Assembly: GCF_004768545.1 (NCBI RefSeq)
Contig: NZ_CP038634.1
Coordinates: 620,001 to 684,000 of the forward strand
Source: Cupriavidus oxalaticus
GTDB taxonomy: Bacteria > Pseudomonadota > Gammaproteobacteria > Burkholderiales > Burkholderiaceae
DNA: 64,000 nt
Direction: 5' to 3'
The position numbers and the translations under genes were made by a program. Positions 51,091-58,776 of the stretch are shown here, piece after piece. Under the pieces are notes generated by a model that ran no database searches, was not told the DNA's origin, and was given only the letters and a program-made list of their open reading frames with translations. How positions within the stretch are numbered: the stretch's first letter is position 1; each line of letters opens with the position of its first letter.

Positions 51091-51924
51091 TCAGTAGCGG
51101 ATCTGCGCCACCTCGCGCAGCGCGTCGGGCGTGGCCGTGCCGTAGCCGAAGAACTCCAGGTAGGCCGGGATCATCTCGAACAGCATGTCCGTGCCCACCT
51201 GCACCTTGCAGCCGCGGGCGAGCGCGGCCTGCAGCAGCGGCGTGTATTCCTGCTTCATCACCACCTCGCCGACCATGGCGCCGGGGGCGATGCGCGCCAC
51301 GTCGAACGGCAGCGGATCGCCGGGCTGCATGCCCAGCGGCGTGGCATTGACCACCACGTCATATCCGTCCGGGTCGGCCGAGCCGGTGCTGACGCGCAAC
51401 GCCGGGTAGTGTTCGGCGAGGCGATGCGCCAGGGCGCGCGCCGCCGTCTCGCGGGCGTCGAACAGCGCCAGCTCGGCCACGCCGGCCGCCGCCAGCGAGG
51501 CGGCGATCGCGCTGCCCACCCCGCCGCTGCCCGACACAATGGCGCGCGCGCCTTCCAGCCGGCAGCCCTTGCGCAGGATGCCGCGCACAAAGCCCTCGCC
51601 GTCGAACTGGCCGCCGACCAGCGTGCCGTCGTCACGCCGCAGCACGGCGTTGCAGGCGCCGGCGATGCGCGCGGCGGGCGTGAGTTCGTCGACCAGCTCG
51701 ACGGTGGCGACCTTGTGCGGCATGGTCACCAGCGCGCCGCGGATATTGGTCATGCGGAACAGCGCGGGGAACACCGTCGCGTAGTCGTCCGGCTTGACCC
51801 CCATCGGGATTACGGCGGCATCGATGCCCTGCCGGTCGAACCAGGGGTTGTAGATCATCGGCGCCTTGAACGACTCCGTCGGATAGCCGATGTGGGGGAT
51901 TAGCGTGGTCTTGCCGTGGATCAT
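51091..51924 (-). CDS. shikimate dehydrogenase family protein, catabolic type
   Basis: 277-aa AroE-fold protein. The N-terminal substrate region reads IGYPTESFKAPMIYNPWF instead of the usual S-x-S-x-S-P-x-x-H-N; FRMTNIRGALVTMPHKVATVELVDELT holds the catalytic Lys; the NAD(P) motif is VSGSGGVGSAIAAS. Such altered substrate loops are found in quinate/shikimate dehydrogenases used in catabolism. The start at 51924 (MIHGKTT) is chosen by alignment; an ATG at 51972 is possible. It follows the MFS gene in order and lies divergent from the HPPD-like gene. Confidence 0.87.
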   Translation of the reverse strand: MIHGKTTLIPHIGYPTESFKAPMIYNPWFDRQGIDAAVIPMGVKPDDYATVFPALFRMTNIRGALVTMPHKVATVELVDELTPAARIAGACNAVLRRDDGTLVGGQFDGEGFVRGILRKGCRLEGARAIVSGSGGVGSAIAASLAAAGVAELALFDARETAARALAHRLAEHYPALRVSTGSADPDGYDVVVNATPLGMQPGDPLPFDVARIAPGAMVGEVVMKQEYTPLLQAALARGCKVQVGTDMLFEMIPAYLEFFGYGTATPDALREVAQIRY

Positions 51925-52236
51925 GTGTGCCTGGGTTCCGGTAATTCGCGCTACCCGGACTCCGGCATGCATGGCCTTCTGAGTTGGCCTTGGCGGAGGG
52001 ACGGGGGCGCGTCGTTGACCGGAGATTAGTGGTCGCCAGGCGCTCCGCCAACCGTCTTTTTCGGCACTTTGGGCGATTAATGAACGACTATGCGCGATCA
52101 AGGCATCGAATGCGGGTTTCTACGAGGCCGCTGCGACAGGCGCCAATGCACGGCGAGCCGCGGCGCCGTTGCTACTATCGGTCGTCGCCGCAAGGCCCGG
52201 CACCGCCCCCGCAATACCCAGACAGGAGCCAAGACT
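51925..52236. other. 312-bp divergent intergenic region
   Basis: Between the shikimate dehydrogenase-like gene (left) and the HPPD-like gene (right). No further gene is supported. It includes GTTGACCGGAG near 52015 and an AT-richer patch near 52068-52090 (GATTAATGAACGAC) that may carry promoters, but no convincing operator palindrome was found. Confidence 0.4.
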
Positions 52237-53316
52237 ATGAGCGCCGCACCCGCCTCTTCCTCACACGCCCCGCGCGCAGGGGATGCACAACCATGGGACA
52301 ACCCGCTCGGCATCCGGGGCTACGAGTTCATCGAGTTCGCATCGCCAGATCCTGCCGCGCTTGGCCGGACGCTGGAACGCCTCGGCTTCGCCGCCATCGC
52401 GCGGCATCGCCACAAGGCGGTGAAGCTGTACCGGCAGGGCGAGATGAATTTCATCGTCGATGCCGAGCCGGATTCGTTCGCCACGCGCTATGCGGCGCGT
52501 TATGGATTGTCGATCTGTGCGATCGGGATCCGGGTCGACGATGCGGCGGTGGCGTTCGCGCGGGCGCTGGAGGCTGGCGCCTGGCCGTTCGAGGGCGGCA
52601 CGGTGGGACCGATGGAGCTCAATATTCCCGCCATCCAGGGGATCGGGCAGTCGGTCCTCTATTTCATCGACCGCTGGCGCGGGAAAGAGGGTCGGCCGGG
52701 CGATGTCGGCGACATCTCGATCTACGACGTGGATTTCCGGCCGCTGCCGCCGGCCGGCGACATGTCCGACGCCGGCCTTCTGCGCGTCGACCACCTGACC
52801 CAGGCAGTCGATCCCGGCCACCTGGAAGAATGGCTGGAGTTCTACCGCAAGGTGCTGGGGTTCCGGAAACTGCGCAGCGCCGGCGAGTCACACGCGCTGG
52901 TTTCGCCGTGCGGCAGCATCCGCATCCCCCTATACGAGAAGGGAACGCCGCGGCACGACCAGATGCGGCATTACCTGTCGGATCAGCACGGCGAAGGCAT
53001 CCAGCACATTGCCCTGGCCAGCGAGGACATTCTTGCCAGCGCCGCGGCACTGGCCAGCCGTGGCGTGCAGTTCGTGCAGCCGCCGCCGGCTTACTACGAT
53101 TCGGTCCCTGCCCGCGTGCCAGGCCATGGGCTGGACCTTGCCGGCCTGCAACGCTACGGCATCCTGGTTGATGGCAGTGGCCCTCGCGAGTGCTTCCAGC
53201 AAGCCTTCCTGAAACGCGAGGCGGGCGAGTTCTTCTTCGAGATCGTCCAGCGTGACGGTCATCAGGGCTTCGGCGAGGGCAACCTGCCGGTGCTCGAAGC
53301 GCTGTCGACACGCTGA
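52237..53316 (+). CDS. 4-hydroxyphenylpyruvate dioxygenase-like VOC protein
   Basis: 359-aa two-domain vicinal-oxygen-chelate enzyme. The iron triad of HPPD is present: His186 (VDHLTQAVD), His257 (GIQHIALAS) and Glu335 (FFFEIVQR). The N-terminal half begins NPLGIRGYEFIEFASPD. True HPPD makes homogentisate in tyrosine breakdown; the same fold also forms the C-terminal half of fused QuiC proteins. Given the dehydroshikimate dehydratase-like barrel at 45112, this gene may be the unfused partner or a plain HPPD. AGGAG precedes the ATG. It is separated from xsc by 289 bp. Confidence 0.87.
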   Translation: MSAAPASSSHAPRAGDAQPWDNPLGIRGYEFIEFASPDPAALGRTLERLGFAAIARHRHKAVKLYRQGEMNFIVDAEPDSFATRYAARYGLSICAIGIRVDDAAVAFARALEAGAWPFEGGTVGPMELNIPAIQGIGQSVLYFIDRWRGKEGRPGDVGDISIYDVDFRPLPPAGDMSDAGLLRVDHLTQAVDPGHLEEWLEFYRKVLGFRKLRSAGESHALVSPCGSIRIPLYEKGTPRHDQMRHYLSDQHGEGIQHIALASEDILASAAALASRGVQFVQPPPAYYDSVPARVPGHGLDLAGLQRYGILVDGSGPRECFQQAFLKREAGEFFFEIVQRDGHQGFGEGNLPVLEALSTR

Positions 53317-53430
53317 CGCGCTGCGCCGCCACGTAGGCGCGGCGCCCTCTCTCCTCTCCTGCCTTCCCCCCTGCGCCGGCTCCCATGCCGGCGCTGTCTT
53401 GCTTTCCGCTCCTCCAACGCAAACGCTCTA

Positions 53431-53446
53431 GTGCCTCATCAGGCAC
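53431..53446. promoter_or_regulatory. 16-bp inverted repeat downstream of HPPD-like gene
   Basis: GTGCCT-CATC-AGGCAC, perfect 6-bp arms. It is too short for a strong terminator and has no adjacent T run, so it may be a binding site upstream of the xsc promoter. Confidence 0.35.
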
Positions 53447-53506
53447 CCATAACCGCTTTTTGTCTCATTTTTTCGCTAGATTCATTCCATAAACCAAAAC
53501 TTCTTA

Positions 53507-53535
53507 TTGACGCCGGCCGATCTTCCACCTACATT
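53507..53535 (+). promoter_or_regulatory. sigma-70-type promoter for xsc
   Basis: TTGACG (53507-53512), 17 bases, TACATT (53530-53535). Spacing is ideal; each hexamer has one or two mismatches. Start of transcription would be near 53542, giving a leader of about 65 bases. Confidence 0.55.
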
Positions 53536-53557
53536 TCGACCAACGCATCAATTTTTC

Positions 53558-53572
53558 GGAACGAACTGTTCC
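53558..53572. promoter_or_regulatory. putative operator in xsc leader
   Basis: GGAAC-GAACT-GTTCC, perfect 5-bp arms, lies at about +17 to +31 from the predicted start. This position suits repression by roadblock. The half-site resembles IclR-family sites. No regulator gene is adjacent. Confidence 0.45.
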
Positions 53573-53605
53573 ACTTTATAACACCCCAACCAGGAGACAC
53601 CCGCC

Positions 53606-55462
53606 ATGCGCGACCTCGAAACCACCAAGCAGCCCGCCGTTTCCGGTGGCTCGGCCGCAGCGAAAGACAGCCAGGTTCCGGCTGGCCCGCAGACCATGAC
53701 CCCGTCCGAAGCCTTCGTCGAAACGATGGTCGCCAACGGTGTGACCGATATGTTCGGCATCATGGGCTCGGCCTTCATGGACGCGATGGACATCTTCGCC
53801 CCCGCCGGCATCCGCCTGATCCCGGTGGTGCACGAGCAAGGCGCCGGCCACATGGCCGACGGCTATGCCCGTGTGTCGGGCCGCCACGGCGTGGTCATCG
53901 GCCAGAACGGTCCCGGCATCTCCAACTGCGTGACTTCGATCGCCGCCGCCTACTGGGCCCACAGCCCCGTGGTGATCGTCACTCCCGAAGCCGGCACCAT
54001 GGGCATCGGCCTGGGCGGCTTCCAGGAAGCCAACCAGCTGCCGATGTTCCAGGAGTTCACCAAGTACCAGGGCCACGTCACCAACCCGGCGCGCATGGCC
54101 GAGTTCACCGCGCGCTGTTTTGACCGCGCCAAGGCCGAGATGGGGCCGACGCAGCTGAACATCCCGCGCGACCACTTCTACGGCAAGATCACCGCCGAGA
54201 TTCCGAAGCCGCAGAACCTCGATCGCGGCCCCGGCGGCGAGCAGAGCCTGAATGAAGCGGCCGAACTGCTGGCCAATGCCAGGTTCCCGGTGATCATCTC
54301 GGGCGGCGGCGTGGTGATGGCCGATGCAATCGAGGAATGCAAGGCACTGGCCGAGCGCCTGGGCGCGCCGGTGGTCAACAGCTACCTGCACAACGACTCG
54401 TTCCCCGCCAGCCACCCGCTGTGGTGCGGCCCGCTGGGCTACCAGGGGTCGAAGGCCGCGATGAAGCTGATCTCACGCGCCGACGTGGTGATCGCGCTGG
54501 GCTCGCGCTTGGGGCCGTTCGGCACGCTGCCGCAGCACGGCATGGACTACTGGCCGAAGAACGCCAAGATCATCCAGATCGATGCCGACCACAAGATGCT
54601 GGGCCTGGTGAAGAAGATCTCGGTGGGCATCTGCGGCGACGCCAAGGCTGCCGCCATCGCGCTGACCCAGCGCCTGGCCGGCCGCACGCTGGCCTGCGAC
54701 GCCACCCGCGACGCGCGCGCCACCGATATCTCCAACGAGAAGGCCGCGTGGGAGAAGGAGCTGGACGACTGGACGCATGAGCGCGACCCGTACAGCCTGG
54801 ACATGATCGAAGAGCAGAAGCAGGAACGCACGCCCAACGGCGGCCACTACCTGCATCCGCGCCAGGTGCTGCGCGAGCTGGAAAAGGCCATGCCGGAAGA
54901 TGTGATGGTGTCCACCGACATCGGCAACATCAACTCGGTGGCCAACAGCTACCTGCGCTTCGAGAAGCCGCGCAGCTTCTTTGCGGCGATGAGCTGGGGC
55001 AACTGCGGCTACGCCTTCCCGACCATCATCGGCGCCAAGGTCGCGGCGCCGCACCGCCCGGCCGTGTCGTACGCCGGTGACGGCGCCTGGGGCATGAGCC
55101 TGATGGAAACCATGACCTGCGTGCGCCACAACATCCCGGTGACCGCGGTGGTGTTCCACAACCGCCAGTGGGGCGCGGAGAAGAAGAACCAGGTGGACTT
55201 CTACAACCGCCGCTTCGTCGCGGGCGAGCTCGACAACCAGAGCTTCGCCGAAATCGCCAAGGCGATGGGCGCGGAAGGCATCGTGGTGGATCGCCTGGAA
55301 GACGTGGGCCCGGCACTGAAGCGCGCCATCGACCTGCAGATGAATCATGGCAAGACCACGATCATCGAGATCATGTGCACGCGTGAACTGGGCGACCCGT
55401 TCCGCCGCGATGCGCTGTCGAAGCCGGTGCGTTACCTGGACAAGTACAAGGACTACGTTTGA
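53606..55462 (+). CDS. xsc: sulfoacetaldehyde acetyltransferase
   Basis: 618-aa thiamine-diphosphate enzyme that converts sulfoacetaldehyde and phosphate to acetyl-phosphate and sulfite. N-terminal TPP domain with the catalytic Glu in VVHEQGAGHMADGYARVSGRHG, central Rossmann domain at about 215-345, and C-terminal domain with the TPP motif SYAGDGAWGMSLMETMTCVRHNIPVTAVVFHNRQWGAEKKNQVDF. The FGIMGSAFMDAMDIF and GFQEANQLPMFQEFTKYQGHV stretches are Xsc-specific and separate it from acetolactate synthase. It is followed by pta and tauE, the standard dissimilation unit for taurine, isethionate or sulfoacetate. Confidence 0.95.
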   Translation: MRDLETTKQPAVSGGSAAAKDSQVPAGPQTMTPSEAFVETMVANGVTDMFGIMGSAFMDAMDIFAPAGIRLIPVVHEQGAGHMADGYARVSGRHGVVIGQNGPGISNCVTSIAAAYWAHSPVVIVTPEAGTMGIGLGGFQEANQLPMFQEFTKYQGHVTNPARMAEFTARCFDRAKAEMGPTQLNIPRDHFYGKITAEIPKPQNLDRGPGGEQSLNEAAELLANARFPVIISGGGVVMADAIEECKALAERLGAPVVNSYLHNDSFPASHPLWCGPLGYQGSKAAMKLISRADVVIALGSRLGPFGTLPQHGMDYWPKNAKIIQIDADHKMLGLVKKISVGICGDAKAAAIALTQRLAGRTLACDATRDARATDISNEKAAWEKELDDWTHERDPYSLDMIEEQKQERTPNGGHYLHPRQVLRELEKAMPEDVMVSTDIGNINSVANSYLRFEKPRSFFAAMSWGNCGYAFPTIIGAKVAAPHRPAVSYAGDGAWGMSLMETMTCVRHNIPVTAVVFHNRQWGAEKKNQVDFYNRRFVAGELDNQSFAEIAKAMGAEGIVVDRLEDVGPALKRAIDLQMNHGKTTIIEIMCTRELGDPFRRDALSKPVRYLDKYKDYV

Positions 55463-55470
55463 TCCAAGCA

Positions 55471-55525
55471 GCACCCCTTTCTCTCGCGATGGGGTGCTCC
55501 CTCTCCCGCAAGCGGGAGAGGGGAG
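55471..55525. repeat. hairpin plus GC-rich palindromic repeat, copy 4
   Basis: First a 7-bp stem GCACCCC/GGGGTGC (55471-55497, 13-base loop), then CTCCCTCTCCCGC-AA-GCGGGAGAGGGGAG (55497-55525). It lies in the 123-bp xsc-pta gap and could attenuate or stabilise the transcript so that xsc is made in excess of pta. Confidence 0.8.
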
Positions 55526-55585
55526 AACACCAAGGGCATAGCGCGCGGCGCTGGCCCTTTTTTCAGTTTCACCGAGCCAACCACC

Positions 55586-56620
55586 ATGAAACCCATCCTC
55601 CGCATCATCGACCGCGCCCGCGCCGCCCCCCGCCGCATCGTGCTGTGCGAGGCCGAAGACCCGCGCATCCTGCAGGCCGCGCAGCGTGCCACGCAGGAAG
55701 GCATCGCCCGCATCGTGCTGGTCGGCAACCCGCGCCAGATCAACGCCGCCGCGGCCATCCACGGCATCGCGCTGGACGGCATCACGCTGCTCGATCCGGC
55801 CACCTCCGCGCTGACGCCCTCGTTCGCGCAACAGCTCTACGCCTTGCGCCAGAAGAAAGGCATGACGCTGGACGAAGCCAGGCGCGCGGTGCTGGACCCG
55901 CTGTGCTTCGCCAACCTGATGGTGCGCCTCGGCCATGCGGACGGGTCGGTCGCGGGGGCGGAACACACCACCGCCGACGTGGTGCGCAACGCGATCCAGC
56001 TGATCGGCCTGGCGCCCGGTTTCCGGCTGGTGTCGAGCTTTTTCCTGATGATGCTGTGCGAGCCCTTCCACACGCTCAAGGGCGGGCTGATCTTCTCTGA
56101 CTGCGGGCTGGTGGTGAATCCCGATGCGGAAGAGCTGTCGGAGATCGCCATGGCCGCGGCCGACAGCGCGCGCGCACTGCTGAACGACGAGCCGCGCGTG
56201 GCGATGCTGTCGTTCTCCACCAGCGGCAGCGCGCACCACGCCGCCGTGGACAAGGTGGTGGCCGCGACCGAGCGCGTGCGCGCGCAGCGCCCCGGCCTGG
56301 CCATCGATGGCGACGTGCAGCTCGATGCCGCCATCGTCGCCGAGATCGCCGCGCGCAAGGTCGCGCACTCGCAGGTCAACGGCCGCGCCAACGTGCTGGT
56401 GTTCCCCAACCTGGAGTCCGGCAATATCGGCTACAAGCTGGCCGAGCGCGTCGGCGGCGCCAAGGCGATCGGGCCGATGCTGCAGGGGCTGAACAAGCCG
56501 GCCAACGACCTGTCGCGCGGGTGCGGCGCGGACGATGTGTTCCATGTCATCGCCGTCACCGTGGTCCAGGCGCAGGCCACCGCGGCACAGGCCGGCAAAG
56601 GCGAACAGGCGGCGGCATGA
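55586..56620 (+). CDS. pta: phosphate acetyltransferase
   Basis: 344-aa short-form Pta (single PTA_PTB domain, no N-terminal CobB-like region), turning acetyl-phosphate into acetyl-CoA. Motifs include VLCEAEDPRILQAAQRATQEGIARIVLVGNP, GADHTTADVVR-like EHTTADVVRNAIQLIGLAPGF, FSDCGLVVNPDAEELSEIA, AMLSFSTSGSA and ANVLVFPNLESGNIGYKLAERVGGAKAIGP. It recovers the acetyl group made by Xsc. It overlaps the tauE start by 4 bp (ATGA). Confidence 0.95.
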   Translation: MKPILRIIDRARAAPRRIVLCEAEDPRILQAAQRATQEGIARIVLVGNPRQINAAAAIHGIALDGITLLDPATSALTPSFAQQLYALRQKKGMTLDEARRAVLDPLCFANLMVRLGHADGSVAGAEHTTADVVRNAIQLIGLAPGFRLVSSFFLMMLCEPFHTLKGGLIFSDCGLVVNPDAEELSEIAMAAADSARALLNDEPRVAMLSFSTSGSAHHAAVDKVVAATERVRAQRPGLAIDGDVQLDAAIVAEIAARKVAHSQVNGRANVLVFPNLESGNIGYKLAERVGGAKAIGPMLQGLNKPANDLSRGCGADDVFHVIAVTVVQAQATAAQAGKGEQAAA

Positions 56621-57387
56621 AGGCGGAATTGTTGTTGCCGCTGCTGGGGCTGCAAGCCCTGCTCGGCGCGGGTACCTACTTCCAGACGGTGACCGGCTTC
56701 GGCCTGGGCATGATCGTGATGGGCGCCACCAGCGGGCTGGGGCTCGCGCCGGTGGCCACCGTCGCGGCCGTGGTCAGCCTGGTGACGCTGGCCAACAGCG
56801 CCTGCGCGCTGCCCGGCAAGCTGGAGCATATCGACTGGCGCGCCGTGGGCGCTGCCGCCATCGGCATCCTGCCGTCGGTGCTGGTGGGCGTGCTGGTACT
56901 GGAGTACCTGAGTTCCAGCGCCGCCACGCTGCTGCAACTGCTGCTGGGCGCGGTGATCCTGTACGGCGGCCTGAGCGCCGCGTTCAAGCCCGAACCGCTG
57001 CCGCAACGCTCAGGCGATGGCAGCTTCTTCGTCAGCGGCGTGTTCGGCGGGCTGCTGAGCGGCATGTTCGGCGTGTCCGGGCCGCCGCTGATCTTCCAGT
57101 TCTACCGGCAGCCGATGAAGCCGGTGGAGATCCGCTGCGCGCTGATCCTGGTATTTACCGTCACGTCCAGCGTGCGCACGTTGTTCTCGGCTTGGCAGGG
57201 CCAGCTCGATGGCGCGATCTGGCTGCAGGCGGCGCTGGGCGTGCCGGTGGTGGTAATCGCCACGCTGCTGGGGCGGCGCTTTCCGCCGCCGTTCTCGCCG
57301 ACCACGACGCGGCGGGTTGCGTTTGGGGTGCTGATCGGGATCGGCGTCAGCCTGATGCTGCCTGCGATCTCGGCGTGGGTTCGATGA
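56617..57387 (+). CDS. tauE: sulfite exporter TauE/SafE family protein
   Basis: 256-aa inner-membrane permease with about eight helices. The two TauE repeats show FQTVTGFGLGMIVMGATSGLGLAPVATVAAVVSLVTLANSA and VSGVFGGLLSGMFGVSGPPLIFQFY. It starts within the pta stop codon (ATGA), so it is translationally coupled. Exports the sulfite released by Xsc, preventing toxicity. A hairpin GGGCGC-GGGCA-GCGCCC follows the stop. Confidence 0.92.
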   Translation: MKAELLLPLLGLQALLGAGTYFQTVTGFGLGMIVMGATSGLGLAPVATVAAVVSLVTLANSACALPGKLEHIDWRAVGAAAIGILPSVLVGVLVLEYLSSSAATLLQLLLGAVILYGGLSAAFKPEPLPQRSGDGSFFVSGVFGGLLSGMFGVSGPPLIFQFYRQPMKPVEIRCALILVFTVTSSVRTLFSAWQGQLDGAIWLQAALGVPVVVIATLLGRRFPPPFSPTTTRRVAFGVLIGIGVSLMLPAISAWVR

Positions 57388-57404
57388 GGGCGCGGGCAGC
57401 GCCC
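57388..57404. terminator. hairpin between convergent tauE and MFS genes
   Basis: GGGCGC-GGGCA-GCGCCC begins right after the tauE stop, in the 28-bp gap to the convergent MFS stop. There is no T run, so intrinsic termination is uncertain. Confidence 0.4.
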
Positions 57405-57415
57405 TCCCGGCGCGT

Positions 57416-58720
57416 TCAGGCGACCGTGCCTGCGGGCTGCGCCAGCGGCGCGGCGTCTTCTTTCTCGCCGCTGCCGCCGGCCTGCCCGAGATCCATACCG
57501 GTCGTTTCCGGCAGCAACACGGCGGCAACCACTACCATCGCATAGCCAACCCCGGCGACAATCGCGATCGCGATCGGCAGCGAGGTGTGCCCCGAACTCA
57601 GCCACCCGACCGATAGCGGGAACAGCGAGCCGATCACACGGCCGGCGTTGTACGAGACCCCATATCCCGTCGCGCGGATATCGTTGGGATAGGACTCGGA
57701 GATGGTCGCGCCGATGCCGGCGAACACGCCCTGCATCAGCACCCCCAGCGGGAAGCCCAGGAACAGCATCGACGTGTTCGACACCGGGATCACCATGTAG
57801 ACCAGCGCGGCCACGAACGCCCCCGCCGCAAACACGATGTAGGTCAGCCGCCGGCCCCAGCGGTCCGTGGCATAGGCTCCCGCCACGTAGCCGACCAGTG
57901 AGCCGATGATGGTGACCGTCAGGTAGCTACTGGTGCCGAACACCGACAGCCCGCGCTCGGTCTTGAGGAAGGTCGGCAGCCACGTGGCAATGGCGTAGTA
58001 CGCGCCCAGCATGCCGCCCGAAAGCAGGCTGCACAGCAGCGTCTTCGACAGCAGCGGCCCGCGGAACAGGCGGCCGAGCCCGGCCAGCGCGGAGCCTTGC
58101 CTGCCCGCCGCGCGGCTCTTCAGGAATATCTCCGGCTCCTCCAGGTTGCGGCGCAGGTAGATCACCACCAGTGCCGGCAGGATGCCGAGGAAGAAGCAGA
58201 CGCGCCATGCCGTCTCCGCCGGCAGCACGCTGAAGGTGATCGCATACACGATCGCCGCCGCGCCCCAGCCGAAGGAATAGCTGCTCGCGGTAAAGCCCGA
58301 GTATTTGCCGCGGTGCGCGGGGTTGCGGATCATCTCCGTCACCAGCACCATGCACAGCGATGACTCGCCGCCGAAGCCCAGCCCCTGGATCATGCGGAAC
58401 AGCATCAGTTGCTCCGGCGACTGCGCCAGCCCGCACAGGAAGCACGCGCCCGCGAACACGATGATGGTCCAGCGCAGCACGCGCACCCGCCCGTAGCGGT
58501 CGGCCAGGATGCCGGCGCCGATCGCGCCGACCAGCGACGACACCAGTGTCCACGTGACGATCGCGCCCGCCGTGGACTTGCTCATGCCCCACTGCCCCAG
58601 CAGCGTGGAGATGAGGAAGGAATAGATCATGAAGTCGAACACGTCGACGGCATGCCCCAGGAACGCGCCATAGAATCCCTTGCGCTCCATGCGCGACAAA
58701 TCACGGAACCAATCGAACAT
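57416..58720 (-). CDS. MFS transporter (sugar/organic acid porter type)
   Basis: 434-aa carrier with 12 helices. TM1-TM2 are FYGAFLGHAVDVFDFMIYSFLISTLL (D and F residues typical of aromatic-acid/sialate-type MFS), and the loop motif GAGILADRYGRVRVL is followed by RMIQGLGFGGES. The start at 58720 has GGGGAGGG upstream. It lies 56 bp downstream of the amidase on the same strand, so the pair are probably co-transcribed from the GntR-linked promoter. Substrate may be an amide or carboxylate acted on by the amidase. Confidence 0.9.
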   Translation of the reverse strand: MFDWFRDLSRMERKGFYGAFLGHAVDVFDFMIYSFLISTLLGQWGMSKSTAGAIVTWTLVSSLVGAIGAGILADRYGRVRVLRWTIIVFAGACFLCGLAQSPEQLMLFRMIQGLGFGGESSLCMVLVTEMIRNPAHRGKYSGFTASSYSFGWGAAAIVYAITFSVLPAETAWRVCFFLGILPALVVIYLRRNLEEPEIFLKSRAAGRQGSALAGLGRLFRGPLLSKTLLCSLLSGGMLGAYYAIATWLPTFLKTERGLSVFGTSSYLTVTIIGSLVGYVAGAYATDRWGRRLTYIVFAAGAFVAALVYMVIPVSNTSMLFLGFPLGVLMQGVFAGIGATISESYPNDIRATGYGVSYNAGRVIGSLFPLSVGWLSSGHTSLPIAIAIVAGVGYAMVVVAAVLLPETTGMDLGQAGGSGEKEDAAPLAQPAGTVA

Positions 58721-58776
58721 GATTCCCTCCCCTGTGGTGGTGTGATGTGGTGTGGTTGGTGGTGGTGGTCCGCCGG

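Noticed and set aside
58721..58776. TGGTGG/GTGTGG-rich stretch between the MFS and amidase genes
   Set aside because: Simple low-complexity sequence without a regular unit; not a defined repeat or array.
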